A stretch of DNA of 64,000 nucleotides, taken from the NCBI RefSeq assembly GCF_029893585.1, contig NZ_JARXYX010000002.1, forward strand, positions 310,001 through 374,000, given 5' to 3'. This document shows positions 23,767 to 32,230 of the stretch, one piece after another (the first letter of the stretch is position 1; every line of letters begins with the position of its first letter). Origin of the DNA: Streptomyces sp. LBL. Lineage in GTDB: Bacteria; Actinomycetota; Actinomycetes; Streptomycetales; Streptomycetaceae. The notes under the pieces were generated by a model. It had not been told where the DNA came from and searched no databases. It worked only from the letters and a program-made list of their open reading frames with translations. Both the position numbers and the translations under genes were made by a program.

Positions 23767-24755
23767 CGGGCGGCCTCCTCGGCGAGTTCGGTGAGCACGG
23801 CCACCACGAGGTTGCGCATGAGGGTCACCTTGTATCCGTTGTGCGGCAGCGGCTTCGCCGCGGCGAGTTCGGCGTCCGCGGCGGCGGCGAAGGTCTCGGC
23901 GTCGGCGGACGCCCCGGTCAGCACGCGTTCGGCGGTCGCGGCCCGCCACGGCCGGGACGCGACCGCCCCGAACGCCAGGCGCGCCTCGTGCACGACGCCG
24001 TCCCGGACGTCGAGCGCGGCGGCGAGGGAGCCGATGGCGAAGGCGTACGAGGCGCGCTCGCGCACCTTCCGGTAGCGGGAGTGGGCGGCCACCTCAGCGG
24101 GCGGCAGGGTGACGCCGGTGATCAGCGCGCCCGGCGGCAACGTGGTCTCCCGGTGCGGGGTGTCGCCGACCGGCAGGTAGAAGTCGGCGAGGAGCAACTC
24201 GCCCGGTCCGTCCGCGGTTTCGTACGAGACGACCGCGTCGAAGGCGGTCAGCGCCACGCCCATGTCCGAGGGGTGGGTGGCCACGCAGTGCGCGGAGGCA
24301 CCCAGGATGGCGTGGTTGTGGTGCTCGCCCTCGATCGCGGGGCAACCACTGCCGGGGACCCGCTTGTTGCAGGGCTTGGTCACGTCGGTGAAGTAGCCGC
24401 AGCGGGTGCGCTGGAGCAGATTTCCGCCGACGGTGGCCATGTTGCGCAGCTGACCGGAGGCGCCGGCCAGCACGGCCTGGGCCAACGCCGGGTAGCGGCG
24501 GCGGACTTCGGGATGAGCGGCGAGGTCGCTGTTGGTGACGGTCGCGCCGATGCGCAGGCCGCCGTCGGCCGTCACCGCGATGTCGTCCAGCGGGAGGTCG
24601 CGGACGTCGACCAGCCGGGCGGGCCGCTCGACGCCGGTCTTCATCAGGTCGACGAGGTTGGTGCCGCCGCCCAGGAAACGGGCGTCGGGATCGGCGTCGA
24701 GCAGGGCGAGGGCGCCAACGACGTCGACGGCCCGGTCGTATGCGAACTCCCTCAC
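23763..24755 (-). CDS. FAD-binding subunit, xanthine dehydrogenase family
   Basis: Medium subunit of 330 residues carrying FAD, which passes electrons from the iron-sulfur subunit to the acceptor. FLGGGTNLVDLMK binds the FAD pyrophosphate, GASGQLRNMATVGGNLLQRTRC is the second flavin contact (two short pieces of one loop), and the CO-dehydrogenase flavoprotein C-terminal domain follows. The four-cysteine insert RCGYFTD...PCNKR...GCPAIEG is that of YagS-type subunits that carry an additional [4Fe-4S] cluster (family knowledge). GTG start 24755 overlaps the upstream stop as GTGA. Confidence 0.92.
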   Translation of the reverse strand: MREFAYDRAVDVVGALALLDADPDARFLGGGTNLVDLMKTGVERPARLVDVRDLPLDDIAVTADGGLRIGATVTNSDLAAHPEVRRRYPALAQAVLAGASGQLRNMATVGGNLLQRTRCGYFTDVTKPCNKRVPGSGCPAIEGEHHNHAILGASAHCVATHPSDMGVALTAFDAVVSYETADGPGELLLADFYLPVGDTPHRETTLPPGALITGVTLPPAEVAAHSRYRKVRERASYAFAIGSLAAALDVRDGVVHEARLAFGAVASRPWRAATAERVLTGASADAETFAAAADAELAAAKPLPHNGYKVTLMRNLVVAVLTELAEEAAR

Positions 24756-25309
24756 GCTGACGCCTCCTTGGTTTTCGCTTCCGCTGCCTGGGCCACGGCC
24801 TGGACGATCGACACGTACGCGCCGCAGCGGCACAGGTTCCCGCTCATCCGCTCCCGGATCTCCTCGGCGCTCAGGGGCGGTGGTCCGGCCTCGGGGCGGA
24901 CGTCGTCGGTGACGGCGCTGGGCCAGCCGGCCGCGTGTTCCTCGATCACCGCGATCGCCGAACAGATCTGCCCGGGTGTGCAGTAGCCGCACTGGTAGCC
25001 GTCCAGGTCGAGGAACGCCTGCTGTACCGGGTGGAGTTGGTCGCCCTCGGCTAAACCCTCGATGGTGGCGATCTCCCGCCCTTCCGCGGCCACGGCGAGT
25101 TGCAGACAGGACACCGCACGGCGGCCGTCGAGCAGTACCGTGCAGGCACCGCACTGTCCCTGGTCGCAGCCCTTCTTGGTGCCGGTCAGATCGAGGCGCT
25201 CGCGCAGGGCGTCGAGCAGGGTGGTGCGGTGGTCGACGGACAGGGTGTGCTTCTCGCCGTTGATGTTCAGGGTGATGTCGCTGTACGTCGACGAGGGGGC
25301 TGGGGCCAT
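24752..25309 (-). CDS. [2Fe-2S] subunit, xanthine dehydrogenase family
   Basis: Small electron-transfer subunit, 185 residues, first gene of the operon. A plant-ferredoxin-type cluster motif GCDQGQCGACTVLLDG (residues about 48-63) with a further Cys in AVSCLQLA, then the helical second-cluster domain with YQCGYCTPGQI and GNLCRCGAYV. No Tat signal is seen, unlike E. coli YagT. The gene begins with ATG 25309, and its promoter region contains two TetR-type palindromes shared with the divergent regulator gene. Confidence 0.93.
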   Translation of the reverse strand: MAPAPSSTYSDITLNINGEKHTLSVDHRTTLLDALRERLDLTGTKKGCDQGQCGACTVLLDGRRAVSCLQLAVAAEGREIATIEGLAEGDQLHPVQQAFLDLDGYQCGYCTPGQICSAIAVIEEHAAGWPSAVTDDVRPEAGPPPLSAEEIRERMSGNLCRCGAYVSIVQAVAQAAEAKTKEASA

Positions 25310-25372
25310 GATCAGCCTTCTTTCGCGTATCCCGGCACGTCGGGGCGTCGATTCGACGCTAGAGTGGGCTCA

Positions 25373-25417
25373 AACGGACAGCTGTCCGTTATCAGCGAAC
25401 GTAGTGGACAGCTGTCC
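25373..25417. promoter_or_regulatory. Paired TetR operators
   Basis: AACGGACAGCTGTCCGTT (25373-25390) is a perfect 18-base palindrome; the same core GGACAGCTGTCC recurs at 25406-25417. The centres are 30 bases apart, about three helical turns. They lie between the molybdenum hydroxylase operon (-) and the TetR gene (+), so the regulator very likely represses both, with two dimers on one face of the DNA. Confidence 0.85.
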
Positions 25418-25462
25418 GGTTCGCAAGGACGAGTTCCGGACACAAGCCGGCGAGGAGGACGA

Positions 25463-26044
25463 GTGCGGCAGAAGAAGGAAACGCCCCTGCGTTCGGACGC
25501 GCAGCGCAACCGCGAACGCATCCTGGAAGTGGCCCTGGCCGAGCTCTCCCGGTCCGCCTGCACCCCGCTGAGCGCGATCGCCAAGAAGGCGGGCGTCGGG
25601 CAGGGCACGTTCTACCGTAACTTCCCCGACCGCGAGGCTCTCGTACTCGAGATCTACCGCCACGAGATGCGGCAGGTCGCCGAGGCCGCGCCCCTGTTGC
25701 TCGAGACCAGGGAACCCGACCGCGCGCTGCGCGCGTGGATGGACCACCTCGCCCGGCTCGCGATGACCAAGGCGGGCATGGCGGAGGCGATCCGTCAGGT
25801 CATGTCCACCTCGCCGGGGAACGTGGCGAAACCGGGCCACACCGCGGTGACGGAGGCGGCCGGCCTTCTGCTCCGCGCCTGCGAGGAGGCGGGCACGATC
25901 CGTCCCGGAGTGACGGGGGACGACTTCTTGCTGGCCATCGCCGGCCTGTGGCAGCTCGCCCCCTACGAGGACTGGCAGCCGCGGGCGACCCGCCTGCTGG
26001 ACCTCGTCATGGACGGACTGCGAGCCGGCGCCCCCGGCAACTGA
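25463..26044 (+). CDS. TetR family repressor
   Basis: Repressor of 193 residues. The N-terminal TetR HTH is RILEVALAELSRSACTPLSAIAKKAGVGQGTFYRNFPDREAL, seen in its parts: LSAIAKKAGV (helix 2-3) and GQGTFYRNF (recognition helix), residues about 18-60. The rest is the helical ligand and dimer domain (about 75-190; MDHLARLAMTKAGMAEAIRQ). It is divergent from the molybdenum hydroxylase operon and presumably senses that enzyme's substrate. GTG 25463 follows GAGGAGG. The two perfect palindromes upstream are its probable operators. Confidence 0.92.
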   Translation: MRQKKETPLRSDAQRNRERILEVALAELSRSACTPLSAIAKKAGVGQGTFYRNFPDREALVLEIYRHEMRQVAEAAPLLLETREPDRALRAWMDHLARLAMTKAGMAEAIRQVMSTSPGNVAKPGHTAVTEAAGLLLRACEEAGTIRPGVTGDDFLLAIAGLWQLAPYEDWQPRATRLLDLVMDGLRAGAPGN

Positions 26045-26184
26045 GCCGGAGCCCCCGGCCCCTCGTCCCTGATGCCGTGGAACAGCGTCGCGGCGGACGC
26101 CCACCAGCCCTGTCCAGCCGATCTGATCTCGGCCCGATCTGACCGGTCCGATGTCGGCCCCGAAGGCGACGGCGGTGCGGCAGC

Positions 26185-29100
26185 CTATGCGATCTCGACG
26201 AGCAGGTCGCCGCCCTCCACCTGCTGGATCTTGTTGATCGCCAGCCGGGACACGCGGCCGGCCTTCGGGGCGGTGATCGCGGCCTCCATCTTCATCGCCT
26301 CGATGGTGGCGACCGTGGCCCCCGCGTCCACCTCGTCGCCCTCGGCGACCGTGAGGGTCACCACCCCCGCGAAGGGCGCGGCGACATGGCCGGAGTCGGC
26401 GCGGTCGGCCTTCTCGGTGACGGGGAGGTCGGAGGAGGCCGCGGCGTCACGCACCTGGATCGGACGCAGCTGACCGTTCAGGGTGGACATCACGGTCCGC
26501 AGCCCGCGTTCGTCGGCCTCGCCGACGGCTTCCAGCGCGATGAGAAGCCGGACGCCGGGTTCGAGGTCGACGGCGTACTCCTTCCCGGGCCGCAGGCCGT
26601 AGAAGAAGTCCTTGCTGTCCAGCAGGCTGGTGTCGCCGTAGCTCTCGCGGTGGGTCTCGTACTCGCGCGTCGGGCCAGGGAACAGCAGCCGGTTGAGGGT
26701 GGCGCGACAGTCCTTCTCCAGGCCGGTGCGGTCCTCGGCGGTCAGTTCCTGTACGGGTTTGGCCTCGGCCCGACCCTTGAGCGCCTTGCTGCGGAACGGC
26801 TCCGGCCAGCCGCCGGGCGGGGTGCCCAGTTCGCCGCGCAGGAAGCCGATGACGGAGTCCGGGATGTCGTACTTGTCGGGCGTTGCCTCGAACTCCTCGG
26901 GTGACACGCCGGCGCCGACGAGGTGCAGGGCGAGGTCGCCGACCACCTTGGAGGACGGGGTGACCTTCACCAGGTGGCCGAGAATGCGGTCGGCGGCGGC
27001 GTACATGGCCTCGATGTCCTCGAAGCGGTCGCCGAGGCCCAGGGCGACGGCCTGGGTGCGCAGGTTGGAGAGCTGGCCGCCGGGGATCTCGTGGTCGTAG
27101 ACGCGTCCGGTCGGCGAGGCGAGGCCCGCCTCGAACGGGGCGTAGATCCGGCGGACGCTCTCCCAGTACGGCTCCAGGTCGCCGACGGCCTTCAGGTCGA
27201 GGCCGGTGGGCCGTTCGGAGTGGTCGGTCGCGGCCACGATCGCCGACAGCGACGGCTGGGAGGTGGTGCCCGCCATGGAGGCCACCGCCCCGTCCACGGC
27301 GTCCGCGCCGGCCTGGATCGCCGCGAGGTAGGTGGCGAGCTGGCCGCCCGCCGTGTCGTGGGTGTGCAGGTGCACCGGCAGGTCGAACTCCCGGCGCAGG
27401 GCGGAGACGAGCTTCGCGGCGGCCGGGGCGCGGAGCAGGCCGGCCATGTCCTTGACGGCGATGACGTGGGCGCCCGCGTCCACGATCTGCTCGGCCAGGC
27501 GGAGGTAGTAGTCGAGGGTGTAGAGCCGCTCGTTCGGGTCGGACAGGTCGGAGGTGTAGCAGAGGGCGACCTCGGCGATCGCCGTGCCGGTGGCGCGTAC
27601 GGCGTCGATGGCGGGGCGCATCTGGCCGACGTCGTTGAGTGCGTCGAAGATCCGGAAGATGTCGATGCCGGTGTCCGCGGCCTCCTGCACGAAGGCGTCG
27701 GTCACCTCGGTGGGATACGGGGTGTAGCCCACGGTGTTGCGGCCGCGCAGCAGCATCTGCAGGCAGAGGTTGGGGACGGCCTCGCGCAGGGCGGCCAGCC
27801 GCTCCCACGGGTCCTCGGCGAGGAAGCGGAGGGCGACGTCGTAGGTGGCGCCGCCCCAGCACTCCAGGGACAGCAGCTCGGGCAGGGTGCGCGCCACCAC
27901 CGGGGCGACGGCGAGCATGTCCTTGGTGCGGACGCGGGTGGCGAGGAGCGACTGGTGCGCGTCCCGGAAGGTGGTGTCGGTGACGCCGATGGTCGGGGAC
28001 TCGCGCAGCCGGCGGGCGAAACCCTCGGGGCCGAGTTCGGTGAGCATCTGCTTCGAACCGGCGGCGGGCTCGATGCCGGCGATCGGCGGGAGTTTGCTGC
28101 TCGGGTCGATCAGTTCGGGTCGCTCGCCGTGCGGCTTGTTCACCGTCACGTCGGCCAGATAGGTGAGCAGCTTGGTGCCGCGGTCGGCGGAGTGGCGGGA
28201 GGTCAGCAGGTGCGGACGCTGCTCGATGAACGACGTGGTGACCCGGCCCGCCTGGAAGTCCGGGTCGTCGAGGACGGCCTGTAGGAACGGGATGTTGGTG
28301 GACACGCCCCGGATGCGGAACTCGGCCAGCGCACGCCGGGCGCGGTTGACCGCGGTGGTGAAGTCCCGGCCGCGACAGGTGAGTTTGACCAGCATCGAGT
28401 CGAAGTGGGCGCTGATCTCCGTACCGGCGTGGGTGGTTCCGCCGTCGAGCCGGATGCCCGAGCCGCCGGGCGAGCGGTAGGCGCTGATCTTGCCGGTGTC
28501 CGGGCGGAAGCCGTTGGCGGGGTCCTCGGTGGTGATCCGGCACTGGAGGGCGGCGCCGCGCAGGGTGACCGTCTCCTGGGACAGCCCGAGGTCGGCCAGG
28601 GTCTCGCCGGCGGCGATGCGCAGCTGCGCCTGGACGAGGTCGACGTCGGTGACCTCCTCGGTGACCGTGTGCTCGACCTGGATGCGCGGGTTCATCTCGA
28701 TGAAGACGTGGTTGCCCTCGCGGTCGAGCAGGAACTCGACGGTGCCCGCGTTGCGGTAGCCGATCTCCCGGGCGAAGCGCACGGCGTCGGCGCACATCCG
28801 CTCGCGCAGCTCCGGGTCGAGGTGGGGCGCGGGCGCCAACTCGATCACCTTCTGGTGCCGGCGCTGCACCGAACAGTCCCGTTCGAAGAGGTGGATGACG
28901 TTGCCGTCGCCGTCGGCGAGGATCTGCACCTCGATGTGGCGGGGTTCGACGACGGCCTTCTCCAGGAAGACGGTGGCGTCGCCGAACGCGGACGCCGCCT
29001 CGCGGGCCGCCGCCTCGATGGACTCCCGCAGCCGCGTGGGCTCCTCGACCCGGCGCATCCCGCGTCCGCCACCGCCGGCCACCGCCTTGACGAAGAGGGG

Positions 29101-29559
29101 GAAGCCGATGTCGTCGGCGGCGCGGACCAGTTCATCCACGTCGCCGGAGGGCGCCGAGGAGCCCAGGACCGGGACGCCGGCCGCGCGGGCCGCGGCCACC
29201 GCGCGGGCCTTGTTGCCCGTCAGCTCCAGGATCTGCGTGCTCGGTCCGACGAAGGTGATGCCCGCCTCCTCGCAGGCGCGCGCGAGGTCGGGGTTCTCGG
29301 ACAGGAAGCCGTACCCCGGGTAGACGGCGTCGGCGCCGGCCTGGCGGGCGGCGCGGATGATCTCCTCGACGGACAGGTAGGCCCGTACGGGATGCCCGGG
29401 TTCACCGATCTCGTAGGCCTCGTCGGCCTTCAGCCGGTGCAGTGAGTTGCGGTCCTCGTACGGGAAGACAGCGACGGTCCGCGCGCCCACCTCGTAGCCG
29501 GCGCGGAACGCGCGAATCGCGATCTCACCACGGTTGGCGACCAGTACCTTGCGGAGCAT
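26185..29559 (-). CDS. pyc: Pyruvate carboxylase
   Basis: Biotin enzyme making oxaloacetate from pyruvate, bicarbonate and ATP, refilling the TCA cycle. At 1124 residues it has standard length and domain order: biotin carboxylase (1-450; KAVAGGGGRGMRRV ATP loop, FIEMNPRIQVEHTVTE), carboxyltransferase (about 520-800; metal-site GVTDTTFRDAHQSLLATR, and HLHTHDT), allosteric linker, and biotinyl domain with EAMKME, biotin on Lys1090. The open frame continues far upstream, but ATG 29559 starts the canonical MLRKVLVANRGEIA. AAGGGAACGGGA lies before it. It stands alone; the MFS gene upstream is separated by 98 bases. Confidence 0.97.
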   Translation of the reverse strand: MLRKVLVANRGEIAIRAFRAGYEVGARTVAVFPYEDRNSLHRLKADEAYEIGEPGHPVRAYLSVEEIIRAARQAGADAVYPGYGFLSENPDLARACEEAGITFVGPSTQILELTGNKARAVAAARAAGVPVLGSSAPSGDVDELVRAADDIGFPLFVKAVAGGGGRGMRRVEEPTRLRESIEAAAREAASAFGDATVFLEKAVVEPRHIEVQILADGDGNVIHLFERDCSVQRRHQKVIELAPAPHLDPELRERMCADAVRFAREIGYRNAGTVEFLLDREGNHVFIEMNPRIQVEHTVTEEVTDVDLVQAQLRIAAGETLADLGLSQETVTLRGAALQCRITTEDPANGFRPDTGKISAYRSPGGSGIRLDGGTTHAGTEISAHFDSMLVKLTCRGRDFTTAVNRARRALAEFRIRGVSTNIPFLQAVLDDPDFQAGRVTTSFIEQRPHLLTSRHSADRGTKLLTYLADVTVNKPHGERPELIDPSSKLPPIAGIEPAAGSKQMLTELGPEGFARRLRESPTIGVTDTTFRDAHQSLLATRVRTKDMLAVAPVVARTLPELLSLECWGGATYDVALRFLAEDPWERLAALREAVPNLCLQMLLRGRNTVGYTPYPTEVTDAFVQEAADTGIDIFRIFDALNDVGQMRPAIDAVRATGTAIAEVALCYTSDLSDPNERLYTLDYYLRLAEQIVDAGAHVIAVKDMAGLLRAPAAAKLVSALRREFDLPVHLHTHDTAGGQLATYLAAIQAGADAVDGAVASMAGTTSQPSLSAIVAATDHSERPTGLDLKAVGDLEPYWESVRRIYAPFEAGLASPTGRVYDHEIPGGQLSNLRTQAVALGLGDRFEDIEAMYAAADRILGHLVKVTPSSKVVGDLALHLVGAGVSPEEFEATPDKYDIPDSVIGFLRGELGTPPGGWPEPFRSKALKGRAEAKPVQELTAEDRTGLEKDCRATLNRLLFPGPTREYETHRESYGDTSLLDSKDFFYGLRPGKEYAVDLEPGVRLLIALEAVGEADERGLRTVMSTLNGQLRPIQVRDAAASSDLPVTEKADRADSGHVAAPFAGVVTLTVAEGDEVDAGATVATIEAMKMEAAITAPKAGRVSRLAINKIQQVEGGDLLVEIA

Positions 29560-29657
29560 TCCCGTTCCCTTCGGCCTGCCGGTGAAGTACCTCATGGTCC
29601 CGGCTCTACCCCGACCATGCCATGAGACCCGGGTCACGTCGAAGGTGTCGCGGGGGA

Positions 29658-31211
29658 TCAGACCGGACCGGCCCCCACCCCGCCCTTCAGTCGCTCCAGA
29701 TCCGAGGAGCGGACCTGGATGGCCAGGAGAGCGATCAGCGCGGCGACCACGGCGAAGATCGCGGCCACGACGAAGGCGGCCGAGACCCCGGCCGTGAGGA
29801 CTTCGTCGGACCAGGGACGCGGGAGCTGACCGGTGTGTTCGAAGCGCAGACGTTCGGCCGGGGTCGCCTGGGACAGGAAGCCCGGCACCTGCTTCTGCGC
29901 CTCGTTGGTGCTGGCCGTGCCGAACGTGGTGACCAGGATGGACAGCCCGAGCGAGCCGCCGACCTGCTGGGTGGCGTTGAGCAGTCCGGAGGCCGCGCCG
30001 GTCTCCCGGACCGGGACGTTGGACAAGGCCATCAGGGTGAGCGAGACGAACTCCATGCCCATGCCCAGGCTGAACACGAGGATCGGGCCGAGGACGCTGC
30101 CCGCGTAGGTGGAGTGGACGCCGGTCAGGGTCAGCCAGGCCAGCCCGGACGCGGCCAGGATCCCGCCCACCACCATGAAGGGTTTGGGTCCGTACGTCGG
30201 CAGGAATCGCGAGGCCAGCCCGGCGCCGATCGCGATGACCACGGTGACCGGCAGGAAGGCGAACCCGGTGGCCAGCGGGCTGAAGTTCAGCACGTCCTGC
30301 ACGAAGAGGGTGAGGAAGAAGAACATGCCGAAGATCGCGGCTGAGAGGCAGAGCATGATGCCGTAGGTTCCGGCGCGGTTTCGGTCGGCGAACATGTGCA
30401 GCGGTGTGATCGGCTGTTTCGAACGCCTCTCGACCAGGATGAACAAGGCGAGGAAGACGACGGCCGCACCGAACGAGCCCAGCGTGAGCGCGTCCCGCCA
30501 GCCCTCCTGCGCGGCCCTGATGAACCCGTACACCAGCAGGACCATGCCGATGGTGGAGGTCAGCGCGCCGGTGATGTCGAAGTGGCCCGGGTGGCGTTCG
30601 GACTCCCTGATCCAACGGGGCGTGGCGAGGACGATGAGCAGCCCGATGGGGACGTTGACGAAGAGCACCCACCGCCAGTTCAACCACTCCACGAGCATCC
30701 CCCCGGCGAGCAGCCCGATCGCGCCGCCGGCCGCCGAGACCCCGGCGAAGACCCCGAAGGCCCGGTTGCGTTCGGGGCCTTCGCGGAAGGTCGTACTGAC
30801 CAGGGACAGCGCGGTCGGGGACGCGATGGCGCCGCCGACGCCCTGGACGGCGCGTGCGGCGAGGAGTTGGCCCTCGTTCTGGGCGAGCCCGCCGAGCAGG
30901 GAGGCGAGCACGAACAGCAGCACACCGAAGATGAACACGCGCCGTCTGCCGAGGATGTCGCCGGTCCGGCCGCCGAGCAGCAGCAGACCGCCGAAGGTGA
31001 GGGTGTAGGCGTTGACCACCCAGGCCAGGCTGGTGGTGGAGAAGCCCAGGGAGCGCTGGATGTCCGGCAGCGCGATGTTCACGATGGTGATGTCCAGGAC
31101 CACCATCAACTGGCACGAGGCGATGACCAGTAGGGCCATCACGTTTCCGCCACCGCCGTTTTCCCGGGTGGTGGCCTGCCCTGCGGAGGTCGGTTGCGGG
31201 CTGCTGCTCAT
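29658..31211 (-). CDS. MFS drug:H+ antiporter, DHA2 (14-TM) family
   Basis: Cytoplasmic-membrane exporter of 517 residues. Fourteen hydrophobic helices are readable; motif A GGRTGDILGRRRVF lies between helices 2 and 3, motif C-like GVSAAGGAIGLLAGGMLV in helix 5, and the DHA2 first-helix signature LDITIVNIALPDIQ in helix 1. Such proteins pump antibiotics or dyes out by proton exchange; the substrate is unknown. The N-terminal 24 residues are polar. It starts at ATG 31211 and is divergent in position from nothing: the GntR gene lies upstream on the same strand, so its promoter must be in the 119-base gap. Confidence 0.9.
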   Translation of the reverse strand: MSSSPQPTSAGQATTRENGGGGNVMALLVIASCQLMVVLDITIVNIALPDIQRSLGFSTTSLAWVVNAYTLTFGGLLLLGGRTGDILGRRRVFIFGVLLFVLASLLGGLAQNEGQLLAARAVQGVGGAIASPTALSLVSTTFREGPERNRAFGVFAGVSAAGGAIGLLAGGMLVEWLNWRWVLFVNVPIGLLIVLATPRWIRESERHPGHFDITGALTSTIGMVLLVYGFIRAAQEGWRDALTLGSFGAAVVFLALFILVERRSKQPITPLHMFADRNRAGTYGIMLCLSAAIFGMFFFLTLFVQDVLNFSPLATGFAFLPVTVVIAIGAGLASRFLPTYGPKPFMVVGGILAASGLAWLTLTGVHSTYAGSVLGPILVFSLGMGMEFVSLTLMALSNVPVRETGAASGLLNATQQVGGSLGLSILVTTFGTASTNEAQKQVPGFLSQATPAERLRFEHTGQLPRPWSDEVLTAGVSAAFVVAAIFAVVAALIALLAIQVRSSDLERLKGGVGAGPV

Positions 31212-31330
31212 GGGGTGCCGTCTCTCGGGGGCTCACGCCCCCGCGACGAAGGGGTGAACGGTGGCGTCCACCGTTCGACCGTACGCCGGTGCTCGGGCCG
31301 TCACCACTCGGCCGTCGGGCCCGGAACGGG

Positions 31331-32044
31331 TCACTCCCAGACGACGACGTTGCGCCGCACCGGCACCGTGGAGGCGTCGGCGGCGAACAGTTCGGGCGAG
31401 TGCGCGCGGATGCGTTCGATGTCCTGGAAGACGGCCCGCAGATGGGTGCGCATGGCGGTACGGGCGAGCGGGACGTTCCCGCCGACGACCGCGTCGAGGA
31501 TCTCGTGGTGCTGGGCGGCGAACACGGCCGGGGACACGTTCTCGTGCAGGCCGAGCCGCCGGGCCCGGTCCAGGTGGCCCTTGGCCGCGGCGACGGTGGT
31601 CCAGACGTCGCCGTGACCGCTCAGCCGCATCAGGCCGTGGTGGAACGCCTCGTCCAGGGCGAAGAACTCCTCCAGGCCGAGGTCCGCGTGCCGCTGGCGC
31701 TTCAGGTTGTGCCGCAGTTCCTCGACGAGTGGGGCGTCGAGGTCCTCGGGCAGGTCGTCGAGTGAGGCGAGTTCCACCGCCTCCCGCAGGAACTGCGCGT
31801 CGGCGACCTGCGCCGGGTCCACCCGGGAGACGAACGACCCGATCTTCGGGAAGACCTGCACCAGCCCCTCCTGGGCCAGCAGGATCAGGCTCTCCCGCAC
31901 CGGAGTGCGGCTGACACCCAGGGACGCGGCGAGTTCGTTCTCCGACAGCGCGGCGCCCGGGGCGAGTTCGAGGGCCAGGACCATCTGGCGCAACTTCACG
32001 TAGATGTCGCGCCGGCTCGTCCGCCGCCCGTTGGTATGAGCCAT
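31331..32044 (-). CDS. GntR family regulator, FadR subfamily (FCD domain)
   Basis: Regulator of 237 residues. The winged HTH is at about 10-75 (LAPGAALSENELAASLGVSRTPVRESL). The C-terminal FCD domain (about 90-225) has the metal-binding His/Asp pattern: DEAFHHGLMRL, AQHHEILDAV and AMRTHLRAV. FCD regulators bind sugar acids such as uronates and aldonates. It is divergent from the mannonate dehydratase gene and is the natural controller of that cassette. The FadR/UxuR-like palindrome at 32100 lies in between. ATG 32044. Confidence 0.92.
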   Translation of the reverse strand: MAHTNGRRTSRRDIYVKLRQMVLALELAPGAALSENELAASLGVSRTPVRESLILLAQEGLVQVFPKIGSFVSRVDPAQVADAQFLREAVELASLDDLPEDLDAPLVEELRHNLKRQRHADLGLEEFFALDEAFHHGLMRLSGHGDVWTTVAAAKGHLDRARRLGLHENVSPAVFAAQHHEILDAVVGGNVPLARTAMRTHLRAVFQDIERIRAHSPELFAADASTVPVRRNVVVWE

Positions 32045-32099
32045 GTGCCCATCGTACGTAGAGCGGCGACACAAGTATTGCCCTTCTGCGCGACAGATG

Positions 32100-32111
32100 C
32101 TTGTATACAAG
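32100..32111. promoter_or_regulatory. GntR/FadR-type operator
   Basis: CTTGTATACAAG is a perfect 12-base palindrome, 56 bases before the regulator gene and 120 before mannonate dehydratase. A half-site ACAAGTATT lies at 32071-32079. The TTGTATACAA core fits operators of FCD-type GntR proteins for hexuronates. Confidence 0.7.
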
Positions 32112-32124
32112 TACTTCGCGACCA

Positions 32125-32224
32125 AGGAGTCGATCCGAGGCCGATCCAGTCCGATCCAGGAGTCCGGTCCAGGAGGACAATCCAGTCTGATCCAGGAGTC
32201 CGATCCAGGAGCCCGACCTAGGAG
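32125..32224. repeat. Six AGGAG copies, mostly 13 bases apart
   Basis: AGGAG lies at 32125, 32158, 32171, 32194, 32207 and 32220, with a GATCCAGGAGTCC-like unit of 13 bases (one gap of 23). Only the last copy is correctly placed, six bases before GTG 32231. The array forms the leader of the hexuronate cassette. Confidence 0.75.
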
Positions 32225-32230
32225 CCCGCA

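Noticed and set aside
26185..31236. A single 1683-codon open frame spanning pyruvate carboxylase and the MFS gene
   Set aside because: The upstream part is the antiparallel-frame shadow of the MFS gene; pyruvate carboxylase begins at its own ATG at 29559 with the canonical N-terminus and full length.
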